Notes: generated from the sequence alone by a model not told the origin. Positions 1-9,666 are shown, counted from the stretch's first letter. The stretch: DNA of 50,899 bases from an uncultured Candidatus Saccharibacteria bacterium (GCA_947304135.1 CAMYZZ010000001.1:88872-139770), one strand, 5' to 3'. A program made the numbers and translations.

Positions 1-200
1 CGCGGCTCTTTTTTGGCAAAATCTTTTAGGATGTCTGGGCTGCTATCCGTGGAGCCATCATCAAGACAAAGGATTTCCATATCGTCTAGAATTTGGTTGT
101 GTAGACTCTCTAGGCACTGGAGAAGATATTTTTCTACATTATAAATCGGGACAAGGACGGTAACGCGAGGATTCTTGGCTGGTGCTTCTTTGGTCGCCAT
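1..200 (-). CDS. Glycosyltransferase family 2 (5' part only; runs off the window)
   Basis: Only the first 66 codons are in the window. They read as the start of a GT-A fold family 2 glycosyltransferase: after a short charged lead comes the nucleotide-binding strand VTVLVPIYNVEKYL, then LCLDDGSTDSSPDIL, the usual GT2 signature with its first metal/nucleotide-contact acidic residues. The family transfers sugars from nucleotide-sugar donors to surface glycans in the cytoplasm. The ATG at 200 lies 3 nt after the stop of the preceding minus-strand gene, so the two are probably cotranscribed. Substrate cannot be told. The lead resembles that of the complete GT2 at 4787-5806, so the two may be paralogues. 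Confidence 0.9.
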   Translation of the reverse strand, partial: MATKEAPAKNPRVTVLVPIYNVEKYLLQCLESLHNQILDDMEILCLDDGSTDSSPDILKDFAKKEP

Positions 201-203
201 AGC

Positions 204-2117
204 TTATCTTAGCCCCAATTTACCAAGCGCTTTTTTGGCGGCTTCGTTGCGACGTGAGCCTGGAGGCAAAAGCTTGGTCATTTTCCCACGCGCGCGACCA
301 TCCACTGGGAACAGTTTTGCTACGACTGGCTTTTTTGGGTTCTGATTTTTGATGGCAAAACGCATCTGGAAGGTCTGGAGGTTTTCGTAGAGAGGCGTCT
401 TTCTGGCATACTTCCAGAAATCTGCGTAGATGCGATTATATTCAAAGCCGAACGGATCGTCATCTACGTAGCAAATGACGGCTGGCGCGGACTGGGCTTT
501 TTGGAGTTCTTTGTATAGACTAAATGGGGCGTATGGGAGCTGCCTTTCTAGCTCGGCGTTACTGTCAAACCAGACGTTCCATTTTTGATCGATCCATTCT
601 ATATCGTCCTCGCAAAGAACATTCAGCATCTCTTCTTTGTGCCTTAGCTCGTCGGTCTTCCCTCTCCAGAAATAATACTTAACTATATCCTTGCAAGAAT
701 ACTTTTTGCGGTATTTTTCCATGTTCCAGACAAAGGCTGCGATACCAAAGAACAGTAGAGGATTTTTTAGCTGCTTTTTTAGATGTAGCTCAAGCGTTTC
801 TGGGTAGATGTCGTTGACTTTGGATATTGTGGCAACATTTTTGGCGGCGGCAACTAAGTTGCTAGTCTGGCCATATTTCTGCCAAAGCTCGACTGGGTCA
901 CTTTCTATAATGATGTTTTCGTCAAAGACGATGGCGCGGTTGATATCTTTGAAAAGAAGCGGGAGTATAGGGAGAACCGGAACGGTTGGGAGCTTGTCAA
1001 ATGGGTGCTTTACTTTTTTGCGCTTGATGATGGCGGACATTCTGTCGGAGCAGCGCTCATCAATCATATCTCTTAGCATTTTGGCGGCAACTACATTGAG
1101 GCAAACATTTTTGTTTGTGTTCATCTCTTGGTAGGTTTTTTCTAGCTCCTTGCTTAGATCGGCAATGAGAAAAACATTGTATTTTTGGGCTGGATTAATA
1201 TTATCAAGGAAAGATTGCCAGATTGGAGCAAACAAGGTTGGGTTGTTGTCGGCTTGGTTGAAAATAACTGGGACATAGCCTTTTTTGTCTTCGATCTGGA
1301 GAGGATCTGTGTAGTTGAAATAGACTAGTGGGATGTGTTTTACTTTGTATTTGCCTGATTTTTCGATGTAGTAGAAATATGAGCTGCTAATAATCTCGGC
1401 CATAAACCCGTAGATCCTGGTTAGCTGCTGGTGGTAGTTGGATAAGTCTACTTCTTTTTCTAGGCGAGACAAAGTCTCGAACTCGATTTCACAAAGCTCA
1501 TTGAATAAATCTTTTTTGGCGATGAAACAGTTGAAACCCAGGAACTCTTTGGTGTTTAGATATTCTCTGGCTGCTCTGCCAATCTTTGGAGAGACCTGGC
1601 TCAAAGTCTTAAGCATCTGATCTAGATCTTTTTTCATGATAAGTGCGCGGTCGTGCTGAGCCCAGTGCTGATAAGCTGTAAACTGAATCCCGCGGGGGGT
1701 GTATAGTTTTGGAACGCTCTGAGCATCGCCGATGATTAGATCGTATTTTTCGATCTCTTTTTGCATGTAATCTTCGTCTTCTAGGCCAAAGCGGTCAAAA
1801 TTGAACTGATCTGGGATAGTGGCCTGGATCTGGTTTCTTAGGTCTCTTTTGGCGCCTGGGTTTTTGAACGCTAGGAACCTGCGGTAGTGACATAAGCCAT
1901 AGTAGTCTGCTTTGACATTTTTCCAGAGCCAATACTGGGCAGTCAGCTCGCAGTATTCTGGGTTTTTTGCTGAGATGTTGTCCCCCGTGTCGTCGTGCTC
2001 CATACCTTCAAGTTTGGTCTTGGCAAGCTTAGAACCAACCTGGACAGGAAGAAATAGTTTGTTTTTTGGCAGGATAGAAGGCTTATGACAAGCCACAGCA
2101 ATTTTTATATCTGACAC
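204..2117 (-). CDS. DUF4422-type protein with a GT8-like C-terminal region (surface glycan glycosyltransferase)
   Basis: A protein of 637 aa. The first ~230 residues match the DUF4422 style found in polysaccharide clusters (IKIAVACHKP near the start, YCELTAQYWLWKN, YYGLCHYRRF). The second half resembles a family 8 glycosyltransferase: a YNVFLIADLS strand and a segment PLLFKDINRAIVFDENIII that aligns with the GT8 region normally carrying the YLDxD metal motif, here VFDEN, so metal binding may be altered. I chose the GTG at 2117 because AAAGGAGG lies 5 nt upstream; longer starts would run into the promoter of the divergent gene at 2179. It precedes a GT2 by 3 nt. A role in wall or capsule glycan assembly is inferred from family and neighbours; donor and acceptor are unknown. 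Confidence 0.8.
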   Translation of the reverse strand: MSDIKIAVACHKPSILPKNKLFLPVQVGSKLAKTKLEGMEHDDTGDNISAKNPEYCELTAQYWLWKNVKADYYGLCHYRRFLAFKNPGAKRDLRNQIQATIPDQFNFDRFGLEDEDYMQKEIEKYDLIIGDAQSVPKLYTPRGIQFTAYQHWAQHDRALIMKKDLDQMLKTLSQVSPKIGRAAREYLNTKEFLGFNCFIAKKDLFNELCEIEFETLSRLEKEVDLSNYHQQLTRIYGFMAEIISSSYFYYIEKSGKYKVKHIPLVYFNYTDPLQIEDKKGYVPVIFNQADNNPTLFAPIWQSFLDNINPAQKYNVFLIADLSKELEKTYQEMNTNKNVCLNVVAAKMLRDMIDERCSDRMSAIIKRKKVKHPFDKLPTVPVLPILPLLFKDINRAIVFDENIIIESDPVELWQKYGQTSNLVAAAKNVATISKVNDIYPETLELHLKKQLKNPLLFFGIAAFVWNMEKYRKKYSCKDIVKYYFWRGKTDELRHKEEMLNVLCEDDIEWIDQKWNVWFDSNAELERQLPYAPFSLYKELQKAQSAPAVICYVDDDPFGFEYNRIYADFWKYARKTPLYENLQTFQMRFAIKNQNPKKPVVAKLFPVDGRARGKMTKLLPPGSRRNEAAKKALGKLGLR

Positions 2118-2142
2118 GAGCGCCTCCTTTATACATATTACT

Positions 2143-2171
2143 TGTTTCATAATAACATAAAATGGTATAAT
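2143..2171 (+). promoter_or_regulatory. Promoter of the YfhO-family gene, leaderless geometry
   Basis: A TTGTTT (-35-like, 2143-2148), 17-nt spacer and exact TATAAT (2166-2171) stand directly before the ATG at 2179. The usual start of transcription, ~7 nt after the -10 box, falls on the start codon itself, and no Shine-Dalgarno sequence fits in between. Confidence 0.65.
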
Positions 2172-2178
2172 TTGTAAT

Positions 2179-4806
2179 ATGAAGGCGAGGGTCAAACAGT
2201 TATTACCTTATTTTCTTGCAGCCATAATTCCGATGACGGTGTTTGTCGTTGCTATTTTGATGATGCCGCTTTTTGGATTTGACCGATCTATATTGTTTCA
2301 AGACCCAGGCCAACAATATATAGATTTTCTCAACTACTACAAGTCTATTTTTAGCGGTGAGAATAGTCTTCTTTATACGTTTAATTCTGGCATGGGAGCT
2401 GGAACCATCCCGTTTTTTGCGTATTATCTACTCAGCCCATTTAATCTTGTTGTGCTACTTTTTCCAAATGCGCTCGTCGGCGTTGCCTATATAGTGATTG
2501 TTACATTAAAAATTGGGGCGATTGGGCTTGCGTCGTATTGGGCGTTCAAAAAACTATCGCAAAAGAGTGGGTATTTTCCTTTACTTTTTTCCCTGGCCTA
2601 CACACTAAGCGCCTATACACTGAACTACTTTATTCATTTTGAGTGGCTAGACGCAGTAATTTTGCTACCGATTATTTGCGTGGGTATCGACAGAATACTC
2701 AGCGGAAAAAAGTCTATACTGTATATCGTTTCGCTCGGGCTCACGCTAATTACGAATTACTATACCGGATTCATGGTTTGCATCTTTGCCGTGATTTGGT
2801 TTATCTTTAGGCTCGTAAATCGCCCTGATTTTTCAAAGAAACTGACCTTGATATCTTTGCGACGTTTTGTTATTGCGTCGCTAATTGCAGGTGGCATATC
2901 TGCAGTTGTTTTGGCCCCTACCGTGTTCGGAATGATGGGCGGACAAGGGCGTTTTAGCGCTGAGGCTTTTTTGCTTGATGACCGGTTTCCTTTGATAACC
3001 TTGATTGAACAGCTGACTAGTAATTCTTCGTTCAACTATCCTTTGCTGTTTGTCGGTATGCCCGTCATCCTACTATTAATTCTCTTCTTCGCTAACCCGA
3101 AAATTTCGCACAAAGAAAAAATATCTTCGGGGCTAATCTTGGCTTTCTTTGTACTAAGCGTATCCATCAATTTCTTCTGTGCGCTCTGGCATGCTGGCTC
3201 ACTTGAACGTGGCGCACCAGCAAGGTTTACTTTTGTTTGTGCGTTCTTTATTTGCTATCTAGCAATGCGGAGTCTGCAGGAGTGTAAACACCTCCGGGCA
3301 AAAACCGTCATGGCTGTCTGTTTTGGATTCGCAATCCTTTATCTGCTTGTTCTACAAAGGGAGTTGAGCGAGATCGAAACAGGGCTAATGCTAATTGATT
3401 TAGTTCTAATTGCTCTGACTGTTTGGATCTTAAACAGCTATATTTCAAAGAAGCTCCAAGGAAAACATCTGGTAGGATTACTGCTTGGGCTAAACCTGCT
3501 CTGTCTATCTATTTTCGCAATATACAGTCTGCCCGCTCTTGCTGAGCTCGAGCATGGATTAACCCCAATTAGAACAGTCTACAACAATATTCGTACGATT
3601 GCTCCTGTAATGGATGAATCTAAGAAGCAAAATCAGTCGTTTTGTCGGACTGAAAAAACTTTTGTCCGCTCAGAAAATGATGGCTTACAGTTCTTATATG
3701 ATGGTATTTCCGTCTATGCTTCATCTTCGAATGGCGGTGCAGACAATGCACTAAAAATACTTGGTGTAGAAGGCCAATATGGGTTAAACACAGTTTACGA
3801 CAATGCAAACAACGGTGCCGTGTCTTATGGCGATGTGCAGCCACTAACTACGACCAGTTTGCTCGGTATTTGCCAGATTGTGTCCAACAAAGAGTTGGGT
3901 CAGAAAAATTACACAAAAATTGGCGAAGCAAATGGATATGTGGTCTATAAGTTTAATAACGCTCTTGGCGTAGGGGTTATTAGCAAGGATAGCTTGGCTA
4001 GCTATGACCTAGAAGATGAGAGCCTTAGTGAAAATTCTTTTGCAAATCTAAATAAAATTTCGAGCGAGATAACTGGTAAGGAGCTTAAGATCTTCAAGCC
4101 AGTAGAAGAATACGAGAGAACTCTTAAGAATCTCGTTAAGAATGGTAACCGCTACACTAAAATCGACAGTGGCATAGACGGAGAAATAATATTAAAGATT
4201 CATAATCCTGCAAAAAATACCGTTTATTATCTTGAGAGATATCTTGAGACTGATCCACAGGCGCTTACGAGTAGAAGCACGATTTCTATTACCGATGTAT
4301 TAAAGAAGAATAAGGCCGGTGATTACGAACATTTGACCCATCTAAATAATGGCACACTCAGTTTTGGTTCGGACGAAGAAATTGAGATTAAGATTCGTGT
4401 GTTTACAGATGAGCTGACAATCGAGCCAGAAGAACTATACTATGAAGATGCTAAGGAGTTTGAAAAATTCTATGCGGTAGTTAGTAGCCAGCCTGTGGAG
4501 ATTACAAAGACTAGTAACACTTCCCTGCAGGTCAGGACGTCCACTGATGAGGATGAGTACCTACTACTAACCATCCCATACGACAAAGGCTGGAAGATTA
4601 TTGTCGACAGTACAGAAGTCCAGCCACAAAAAGCACTCGGAGCATTTATGTCGATCCCAATTTCTGCTGGTGAACACACTATTACTATGGAGTATAAGCC
4701 ACGTGGACTGGTTGCTGGCGGAGCTATTAGTGCTTTGTCTCTGCTGGCTTTTGTGTGGCTTTGCATAACTGAACGAAAGGACAAGAATGAAACAGCCAAA
4801 AATTAG
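2179..4806 (+). CDS. YfhO-family polytopic membrane protein (GT-C fold)
   Basis: An 875-aa membrane protein of the YfhO family (PF09586-like), proposed to glycosylate wall teichoic/lipoteichoic acid using polyprenyl-phosphate sugars. The first helix (about residues 10-33) is followed by a loop with D42 and D49 (FQDPGQQYID) and the LLYTFNSGMG...PFFAYYLLSPFN stretch typical of the family; acidic residues in this first extracytoplasmic loop are characteristic of GT-C enzymes. Roughly a dozen helices fill the first ~460 residues, then an extracytoplasmic region to about 840, and a last helix (VAGGAISALSLLAFVWLC) with a charged tail. Length fits the family. Its stop overlaps the next GT2 gene by 20 nt, so the two are coupled; the GT2 probably supplies a lipid-linked sugar or acts on the same polymer (inference). 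Confidence 0.88.
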   Translation: MKARVKQLLPYFLAAIIPMTVFVVAILMMPLFGFDRSILFQDPGQQYIDFLNYYKSIFSGENSLLYTFNSGMGAGTIPFFAYYLLSPFNLVVLLFPNALVGVAYIVIVTLKIGAIGLASYWAFKKLSQKSGYFPLLFSLAYTLSAYTLNYFIHFEWLDAVILLPIICVGIDRILSGKKSILYIVSLGLTLITNYYTGFMVCIFAVIWFIFRLVNRPDFSKKLTLISLRRFVIASLIAGGISAVVLAPTVFGMMGGQGRFSAEAFLLDDRFPLITLIEQLTSNSSFNYPLLFVGMPVILLLILFFANPKISHKEKISSGLILAFFVLSVSINFFCALWHAGSLERGAPARFTFVCAFFICYLAMRSLQECKHLRAKTVMAVCFGFAILYLLVLQRELSEIETGLMLIDLVLIALTVWILNSYISKKLQGKHLVGLLLGLNLLCLSIFAIYSLPALAELEHGLTPIRTVYNNIRTIAPVMDESKKQNQSFCRTEKTFVRSENDGLQFLYDGISVYASSSNGGADNALKILGVEGQYGLNTVYDNANNGAVSYGDVQPLTTTSLLGICQIVSNKELGQKNYTKIGEANGYVVYKFNNALGVGVISKDSLASYDLEDESLSENSFANLNKISSEITGKELKIFKPVEEYERTLKNLVKNGNRYTKIDSGIDGEIILKIHNPAKNTVYYLERYLETDPQALTSRSTISITDVLKKNKAGDYEHLTHLNNGTLSFGSDEEIEIKIRVFTDELTIEPEELYYEDAKEFEKFYAVVSSQPVEITKTSNTSLQVRTSTDEDEYLLLTIPYDKGWKIIVDSTEVQPQKALGAFMSIPISAGEHTITMEYKPRGLVAGGAISALSLLAFVWLCITERKDKNETAKN

Positions 4807-5806
4807 TATAGTGATTCCGATTTATAATGTAGAAAAATATCTTGAGGAATGCCTAACCAGTATCACAAAACAAACTCTAAAAGAAATCGAAATCATTGCG
4901 GTTGATGATGGCTCTACAGATTCTAGCGGGAAAATCTTGGATAGTTTTGCGGCGAAAGATAAAAGAATCAAGGCTATCCACCAAAAAAATACTGGCTATA
5001 GTGCGGCGGTGAATTTGGGAATTGAGAAGGCTTCTGGCGAATATGTCGGGATAGTCGAGAGTGATGATTTGATAGATAAAGCAATGTATGAAAAACTATT
5101 TGACGCAGCAAGGACTAGCGATGCGGACATTGCTAAGTGTATGTTTTATAAGTTCAATCCCCTTTCTAAGAAAGCGCCTCTACTTGTCTATAAGAATCCT
5201 GGCGGCGTAGACTTGGAGCTAGCACCATCGACATTCTCTCCAGAAGAATGGCCAGCGATAATTGCTTTTCATGCTTCTATTTGGTCTGCGATTTATAAAA
5301 AAGATTTGATCAAGCATAATCCTATCCCAGATACGCCAGGGGCTAGCTATCAGGATCTTCCATTTATGATGGGGGTGATGACAAAAGCAAAGAAGATTGC
5401 CGTCGTCAAAAAACCTCTTTATTATTGGCGAAACGAGCCTGGGCAAGTCCATTCTACAAGTGCTAACGGAGAGAAGGCCCTGCTCATGGCAAGAAACACA
5501 TTGCTTAGCCTGGATATTTTGAAAAAGAGTGGAAAATTTGGACAGCTAAAGGATGGTTTCTTTGCACAAGCATATTGGACGAACATCGCTTTCTTTTCTA
5601 GGATTCAGCCAAAATACCGCCAGCAATATTTTATCCTGCTTAAAAAGATTTTTGCCGACGTTAATCTAGACGAGCTGGATGGATACAGATACCTAAGACC
5701 AGAGGATAAATTTGCTATCAAGCAAATTTTGACTAAAAAGAATTGGAGAGCGCTGTTTACGGCTTACTCGCTGGGCCGCGCGAAAAGATTGATTTCTAGA
5801 GCTTAG
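4787..5806 (+). CDS. Glycosyltransferase family 2
   Basis: A 339-aa cytoplasmic GT2. The N-terminal ~110 residues carry the GT-A core: ISIVIPIYNVEKYL, IIAVDDGSTDSSGKI and the acidic ESDD at 91-94 corresponding to the metal-binding DxD. The C-terminal half (YYWRNEPGQVHSTSA and beyond) is typical of capsule/teichoic glycosyltransferases. It starts inside the end of the YfhO-family gene with AAAGGA a few nt before the ATG, implying translational coupling. No transmembrane segment is evident. Its stop is only 2 nt from the stop of the convergent gene at 5809. Donor sugar is unknown. Confidence 0.9.
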   Translation: MKQPKISIVIPIYNVEKYLEECLTSITKQTLKEIEIIAVDDGSTDSSGKILDSFAAKDKRIKAIHQKNTGYSAAVNLGIEKASGEYVGIVESDDLIDKAMYEKLFDAARTSDADIAKCMFYKFNPLSKKAPLLVYKNPGGVDLELAPSTFSPEEWPAIIAFHASIWSAIYKKDLIKHNPIPDTPGASYQDLPFMMGVMTKAKKIAVVKKPLYYWRNEPGQVHSTSANGEKALLMARNTLLSLDILKKSGKFGQLKDGFFAQAYWTNIAFFSRIQPKYRQQYFILLKKIFADVNLDELDGYRYLRPEDKFAIKQILTKKNWRALFTAYSLGRAKRLISRA

Positions 5807-5808
5807 CT

Positions 5809-7968
5809 TTAGAGCTTTGTTAGCTTCCACTTCTGGGACTTGGTGTCGTTTTGGTCCCAGATTTGGACATTGGTGCCACCTGCACTGACTCCACCACTAA
5901 CATCTAACGTCATATTAGAACAGGAAGAGATGAGGTAGTAGTAGCCGTCTACAGTTGGATAGATGTGCCAGAACTGTGCACAGACGGTTGGGTTGTATCC
6001 CCAAACCTGTACATTAGTGCCGGGTTTTGTGCCAGAATTACTTACATCGAAGACGCGGTCTGCAACTGCGTTCTTGATTAAATATGCTTTCTTTGTGGAA
6101 TTATAGCTGAGTGCGAACTTTTGAGCGTTAGTATTGTTGTCTGGCCAGATTTGAAGATTAGTGCCATCTATAGCAATCTCTGCGCCACCGGCAAGGTCGA
6201 GTGCTTTACTACTATCTAATGCGGTCGTTATTTTATAGTTTCCGTCAGCAACTGAGTTAAGCGTATGGAAATACCAATACTGCGCTGCGGTGTTGTTTTT
6301 GTCCCAGATTTGAAGTTTTTGGTTGTTCTGGCGAATATTACCATTTGGAACGTCTAGAGCCTTGCCAGAGCAAGTAGAGACTAGGACGTATTTGTTGTTC
6401 TCTTTTCTAATCATCCATTTTTGGGCGCAAGTTGTGGAATTGTAATCCCAAAGCTGGACTGCAGTCCCATTGTCGGTGCCGGCGTTCGAGACGTCTAGCA
6501 CTTTGCCGGATGTGACATTTTTGATTTGATAGAATCCATCAACCCCGCGAGAGACTATGTATTGCTGGTTAGAGCCGTAGGTAATGTCGTATGTGTGGAT
6601 CCTAGTGCCGTTTCTGGTGTTGCCAAATTCTATATCTGCGGCCTTGGTCCCGCTGTCCGTTAGAACGTAGTTGCCACTTTCGATGGCGGCAGCAGATAAG
6701 TCGACAAGGGTCCAGCGCTCGGTGCTGGCGCCTGTTGGGTTGTTAATTTGGAGTTTGGCGCCGTCCACTGTGGAGTTGCCGCCGGAAACGTTGATTGATT
6801 TGTATGAGCACTCTGATTTTAGACTGTAGCCGTCGCCGCTATTTCTGATTAGCCATTTTTGTGCGCAGGTACCGTTGCTGGAATATAGTTGCAGGTTAGT
6901 GCCATCATCCACATTGCCACCAACTACGTCTAATACTAAGCCCGTAGCAACATGCTTGATTGTATAGAAATCTCCGTTTCTGATAAGCTGGAATTTGCGG
7001 CTGGCCTCGCTGGCGTTACTTGAAATAATCATCTTTGAGCCCTGAGTGTTGCCGTCTGGGACGAGGTATTTTCCGGAATCAGCTTTGATCTCAAAAGTGG
7101 CACCATCATTAAAGTAGATACTGCCGATAGTCTTGTGCGTATCGCCAAACCAGCGTGTAAAATAGAAGTAGAAATTGCTATTGCCGTAAGCACCGCAAGA
7201 GACGACCACGCCCGGATTGCTGTTTAGGACAGCGCTATTTGGTTGGTATGGAGTGTATTGGTAGAGTGCAGAGGTGGCACGGTTTTTGACATAGACCGTG
7301 GAACTGCCACAGTTGCCGTTTGGATTGTACTTAATATTGTTATTCCCTACTGGGTAATATCTAGAGCCGTTGTCTAAAATATAGCGGAAGAAGTAGGCGG
7401 CGTTTCTGACCTGGTTCTTGAAACCATAATACTCGGAATCGCAGGCGGCTGTGTCTGGGCAGCCGTAGCCGGTGGCCGAGCGATATTGAAGGCTATTTGG
7501 AAAGGAATCTGTGACTAAGCCCTGCTCTTTTTCTAGGAGGACGATTAGGACACGCGGATTGATGCGATAGTCTTGAGCAGCGCGATAGATGATATGAGCG
7601 GCAGACTCGCCGTTGAAACTTTCGTCGGCCATACAAACATAGTGGCCATCCACAAGGTGGTGAGAGACTGGCAATCTATCGGAAAAATAGTTTACTTGAT
7701 TATAAGAAACGTGGTTGCCGTCTGGGCGCTGATCGCATTTGGCTTTGGATTTGAGAAAAGCCTGGATGGTGCCTTCGTCCATGGAATTGTAGTCGCTCAT
7801 GACATAGTCGGAAATGATGTTCCCTGCCTCAAACCCAGCATAGGCAGCATTGATAGCGCTGGTCTCTTCGCTGTTTTTGAAAGAGCTAAAACCAAAAGCT
7901 GCGGCGACAATAAATGCAAAAATAGCTAGCAGAAAACATCTTTTGTCGATGCGGCGTTTTGCTACCAT
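5809..7968 (-). CDS. Secreted lysozyme-like protein with three ricin-type (RICIN/CBM13) trefoil domains
   Basis: A 719-aa exported protein with a basic N-terminus and hydrophobic segment (residues 11-28) acting as signal peptide or anchor. Residues ~45-275 resemble the lysozyme-like domain found before ricin repeats in actinobacterial exported proteins (RINPRVLIVLLEKEQGLV, with E146/E148 as candidate acid catalysts; paired cysteines at GYGCPDTAACDS). From ~290 to the end come nine repeats of about 45 residues, each closing with a Q-x-W-like motif (CAQKWLIRN, CAQKWMIRK, CAQFWHIYP, SQKWKL), giving three beta-trefoils. Ricin trefoils bind galactose-type or other glycans. It shares a TAATG stop-start with the gene upstream. 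Likely role: binding and possibly trimming host or self surface glycan (inference). Confidence 0.85.
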   Translation of the reverse strand: MVAKRRIDKRCFLLAIFAFIVAAAFGFSSFKNSEETSAINAAYAGFEAGNIISDYVMSDYNSMDEGTIQAFLKSKAKCDQRPDGNHVSYNQVNYFSDRLPVSHHLVDGHYVCMADESFNGESAAHIIYRAAQDYRINPRVLIVLLEKEQGLVTDSFPNSLQYRSATGYGCPDTAACDSEYYGFKNQVRNAAYFFRYILDNGSRYYPVGNNNIKYNPNGNCGSSTVYVKNRATSALYQYTPYQPNSAVLNSNPGVVVSCGAYGNSNFYFYFTRWFGDTHKTIGSIYFNDGATFEIKADSGKYLVPDGNTQGSKMIISSNASEASRKFQLIRNGDFYTIKHVATGLVLDVVGGNVDDGTNLQLYSSNGTCAQKWLIRNSGDGYSLKSECSYKSINVSGGNSTVDGAKLQINNPTGASTERWTLVDLSAAAIESGNYVLTDSGTKAADIEFGNTRNGTRIHTYDITYGSNQQYIVSRGVDGFYQIKNVTSGKVLDVSNAGTDNGTAVQLWDYNSTTCAQKWMIRKENNKYVLVSTCSGKALDVPNGNIRQNNQKLQIWDKNNTAAQYWYFHTLNSVADGNYKITTALDSSKALDLAGGAEIAIDGTNLQIWPDNNTNAQKFALSYNSTKKAYLIKNAVADRVFDVSNSGTKPGTNVQVWGYNPTVCAQFWHIYPTVDGYYYLISSCSNMTLDVSGGVSAGGTNVQIWDQNDTKSQKWKLTKL

Positions 7969-8546
7969 TAGACATTGACCTCGCCGACAATTTTGCCGGT
8001 CTTGTTAGAACTTTTGACGATGATTTCTATTTTGTAGGTGCCAGATTTGACCGGGCCAAGATTGACAGAATCGATACAGAAGCTGGAAGATGGGCCAGCA
8101 TCAAGGCTGTTTGAGGCGCCGGTGATTGTCTCGCCGGACGGAGTGGTGATAGTAGCCTGGCAGGTGCCAGAAACGGTCTGGTCGATGGTGGCACGGATGG
8201 AAATCTTGGAGTCGGCAATCTCGGCGCTAACAATGCCGGTTAAGTCGGAATAAGAATTGGCATCTGGGCCGTCGTAGGCGGCAGGTTTTTTGTCGTTGAC
8301 TTCTTCTGCTGGAGTAGATTCTTTTGAGTCTGTACTGGACTTATCTGTGGAGGAACCTGAGCTAGTTGGGCTGGTGCTGGCAGACGAGTTATCTGTCTGC
8401 TCACTAGGCTGCCCGCCGTTTTGGCGGTTGATAAGATAGGCGATGCCAAACGAGCCTAAACCTACAAGAAGCGCCAAAAAGATGACAAGGATGACGTACT
8501 TTGCGTTGCTTCCAGAGCGGAGCTTTCTATGTTGCGCAGTATCCAT
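7968..8546 (-). CDS. Small membrane-anchored exported protein with Ser/Thr-rich linker
   Basis: A 192-aa protein of unrecognised family. A basic cytoplasmic stretch (to ~residue 16) leads to one helix (YVILVIFLALLVGLGSFGIAYLI), a ~55-residue low-complexity linker rich in Ser/Thr/Asp, then a compact ~95-residue beta-rich domain (SDLTGIVSAEIADSKISIRATIDQTVSGTCQATITTPSG...) with two cysteines that could form a disulfide. The topology is a stalked extracytoplasmic domain. Its stop TAA overlaps the ATG of the ricin-repeat protein (TAATG), so the pair is translationally coupled and may work together. A TAAAAT box lies 6 nt before the ATG, fitting a leaderless transcript. Confidence 0.75.
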   Translation of the reverse strand: MDTAQHRKLRSGSNAKYVILVIFLALLVGLGSFGIAYLINRQNGGQPSEQTDNSSASTSPTSSGSSTDKSSTDSKESTPAEEVNDKKPAAYDGPDANSYSDLTGIVSAEIADSKISIRATIDQTVSGTCQATITTPSGETITGASNSLDAGPSSSFCIDSVNLGPVKSGTYKIEIIVKSSNKTGKIVGEVNV

Positions 8547-8586
8547 ACTCTAATTTTACAACAGAAAATACAAAAAATCAAAAACC

Positions 8587-9666
8587 TTATGATTTGAAAA
8601 GACCGAGGTGTTTTTTGCCGTCATAGATGGCGGTTGGGATGCCTTTTGGCTTGATTTTTTCTGTGATAATCTGAGCGTCGGTGAGGAGCTGCTGCTCGAC
8701 GGTCTCAGAATAGGTCTCGGTCTTAATATTCTCTAGAGCGCTGCCGGTGATACCCCAGCCGATGAGCCAACTATCTATGAGCGCAGTGGCTTGGTCGCGG
8801 CCAAGATTATTATTGAAGACAGATTGGTAAATTACACCTTCGGTGTCATACTCTGCGAAGATACGGTTGAGAATCTTTTTGGAGACTGGAGCAGAATCGT
8901 CGCCAATAGTTATATCACTAGTAGCTAGCAGGTAGCGTGTGACGAGCTCGGAATTTTGGAAGCGGTATTCCCCGCTCGGGTTTTTGATTGGGTAGGCGAC
9001 AAAATAGACTGTGTGTTTGTTTAGAAATTCTGTATTGTCTAAAATATTTTTGTAGGACTGGAGGCAGACGGAGCAGCCTGGGTCAATAATTTCTAGAGCA
9101 ATATCGCTGCCGGTGCCTACGGTGAAGATTGGGGTGAGCTTGCCAGAGGTAGAGGCAGAATCGGCGCTAGTTGGGTCCGTATCGACATAGTCGGCGGCGT
9201 TCCAGGTCCTTACACGATCTGGGATGTTGCTAAAAATCTCGCCCCATTCGGTAAACCAGTTGAGGTTGTTTTCGTCTATGCTGCAAGACTCAGCACCAAG
9301 CGCACAGTTGCTTGGCTGAGAAACGTTACAGGTGCCAAACACCCAGAGTGCAAAGCCGGCTTTGACGGCCTCAATGATAGACCATGCGGTCAAAACAACA
9401 AGTAGAACTGAGGCGATTTCTATGCTGATGGAAAGCGGTTTGACTAACTTTGGTTTTTTGATAATAACTTTTTTGAGCAGGGCGGTTTTGACGTCGTCGG
9501 AAAAATTGGTGTCGCATTTTTGAAGACGGATACGCTTGCCAAAACAGTGGAAAGATTTTTTGAGAGCGGCAAGGTATTTGCGACCAAAGTCGCGATTGAA
9601 AATGGAGATAAAGATGGCGGCAACGCCAACAAGTACTAAAATAATAAATGCAGCTATACAAACCAT
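8587..9666 (-). CDS. Membrane-anchored thioredoxin-fold (DsbA-like) protein
   Basis: A 359-aa protein with a helix at residues ~1-22 and another around 82-110 (SIEIASVLLVVLTAWSIIEA...). A short Cys-rich loop follows (CNVSQPSNC...ESC, 113-128). Then comes a thioredoxin-like domain: LEIIDPGCSVC with CxxC at 198-201, a long helical insertion (210-330), and GIPTAIYDGKKHLG near the C-terminus, which supplies the cis-proline before a strand as in DsbA/DsbD-type folds. It probably oxidises or isomerises disulfides in exported proteins; several neighbours have paired cysteines. TATAAT sits 6 nt before the ATG (leaderless). No VKOR or DsbB partner is visible in the window, although the N-terminal helices plus Cys loop could play a redox-coupling part (speculative). 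Confidence 0.75.
   Translation of the reverse strand: MVCIAAFIILVLVGVAAIFISIFNRDFGRKYLAALKKSFHCFGKRIRLQKCDTNFSDDVKTALLKKVIIKKPKLVKPLSISIEIASVLLVVLTAWSIIEAVKAGFALWVFGTCNVSQPSNCALGAESCSIDENNLNWFTEWGEIFSNIPDRVRTWNAADYVDTDPTSADSASTSGKLTPIFTVGTGSDIALEIIDPGCSVCLQSYKNILDNTEFLNKHTVYFVAYPIKNPSGEYRFQNSELVTRYLLATSDITIGDDSAPVSKKILNRIFAEYDTEGVIYQSVFNNNLGRDQATALIDSWLIGWGITGSALENIKTETYSETVEQQLLTDAQIITEKIKPKGIPTAIYDGKKHLGLFKS

Noticed and set aside
7573-7929. 118-aa plus-strand ORF inside the ricin-repeat gene
   Set aside because: Antisense shadow; the minus-strand frame has clear domains and motifs there.
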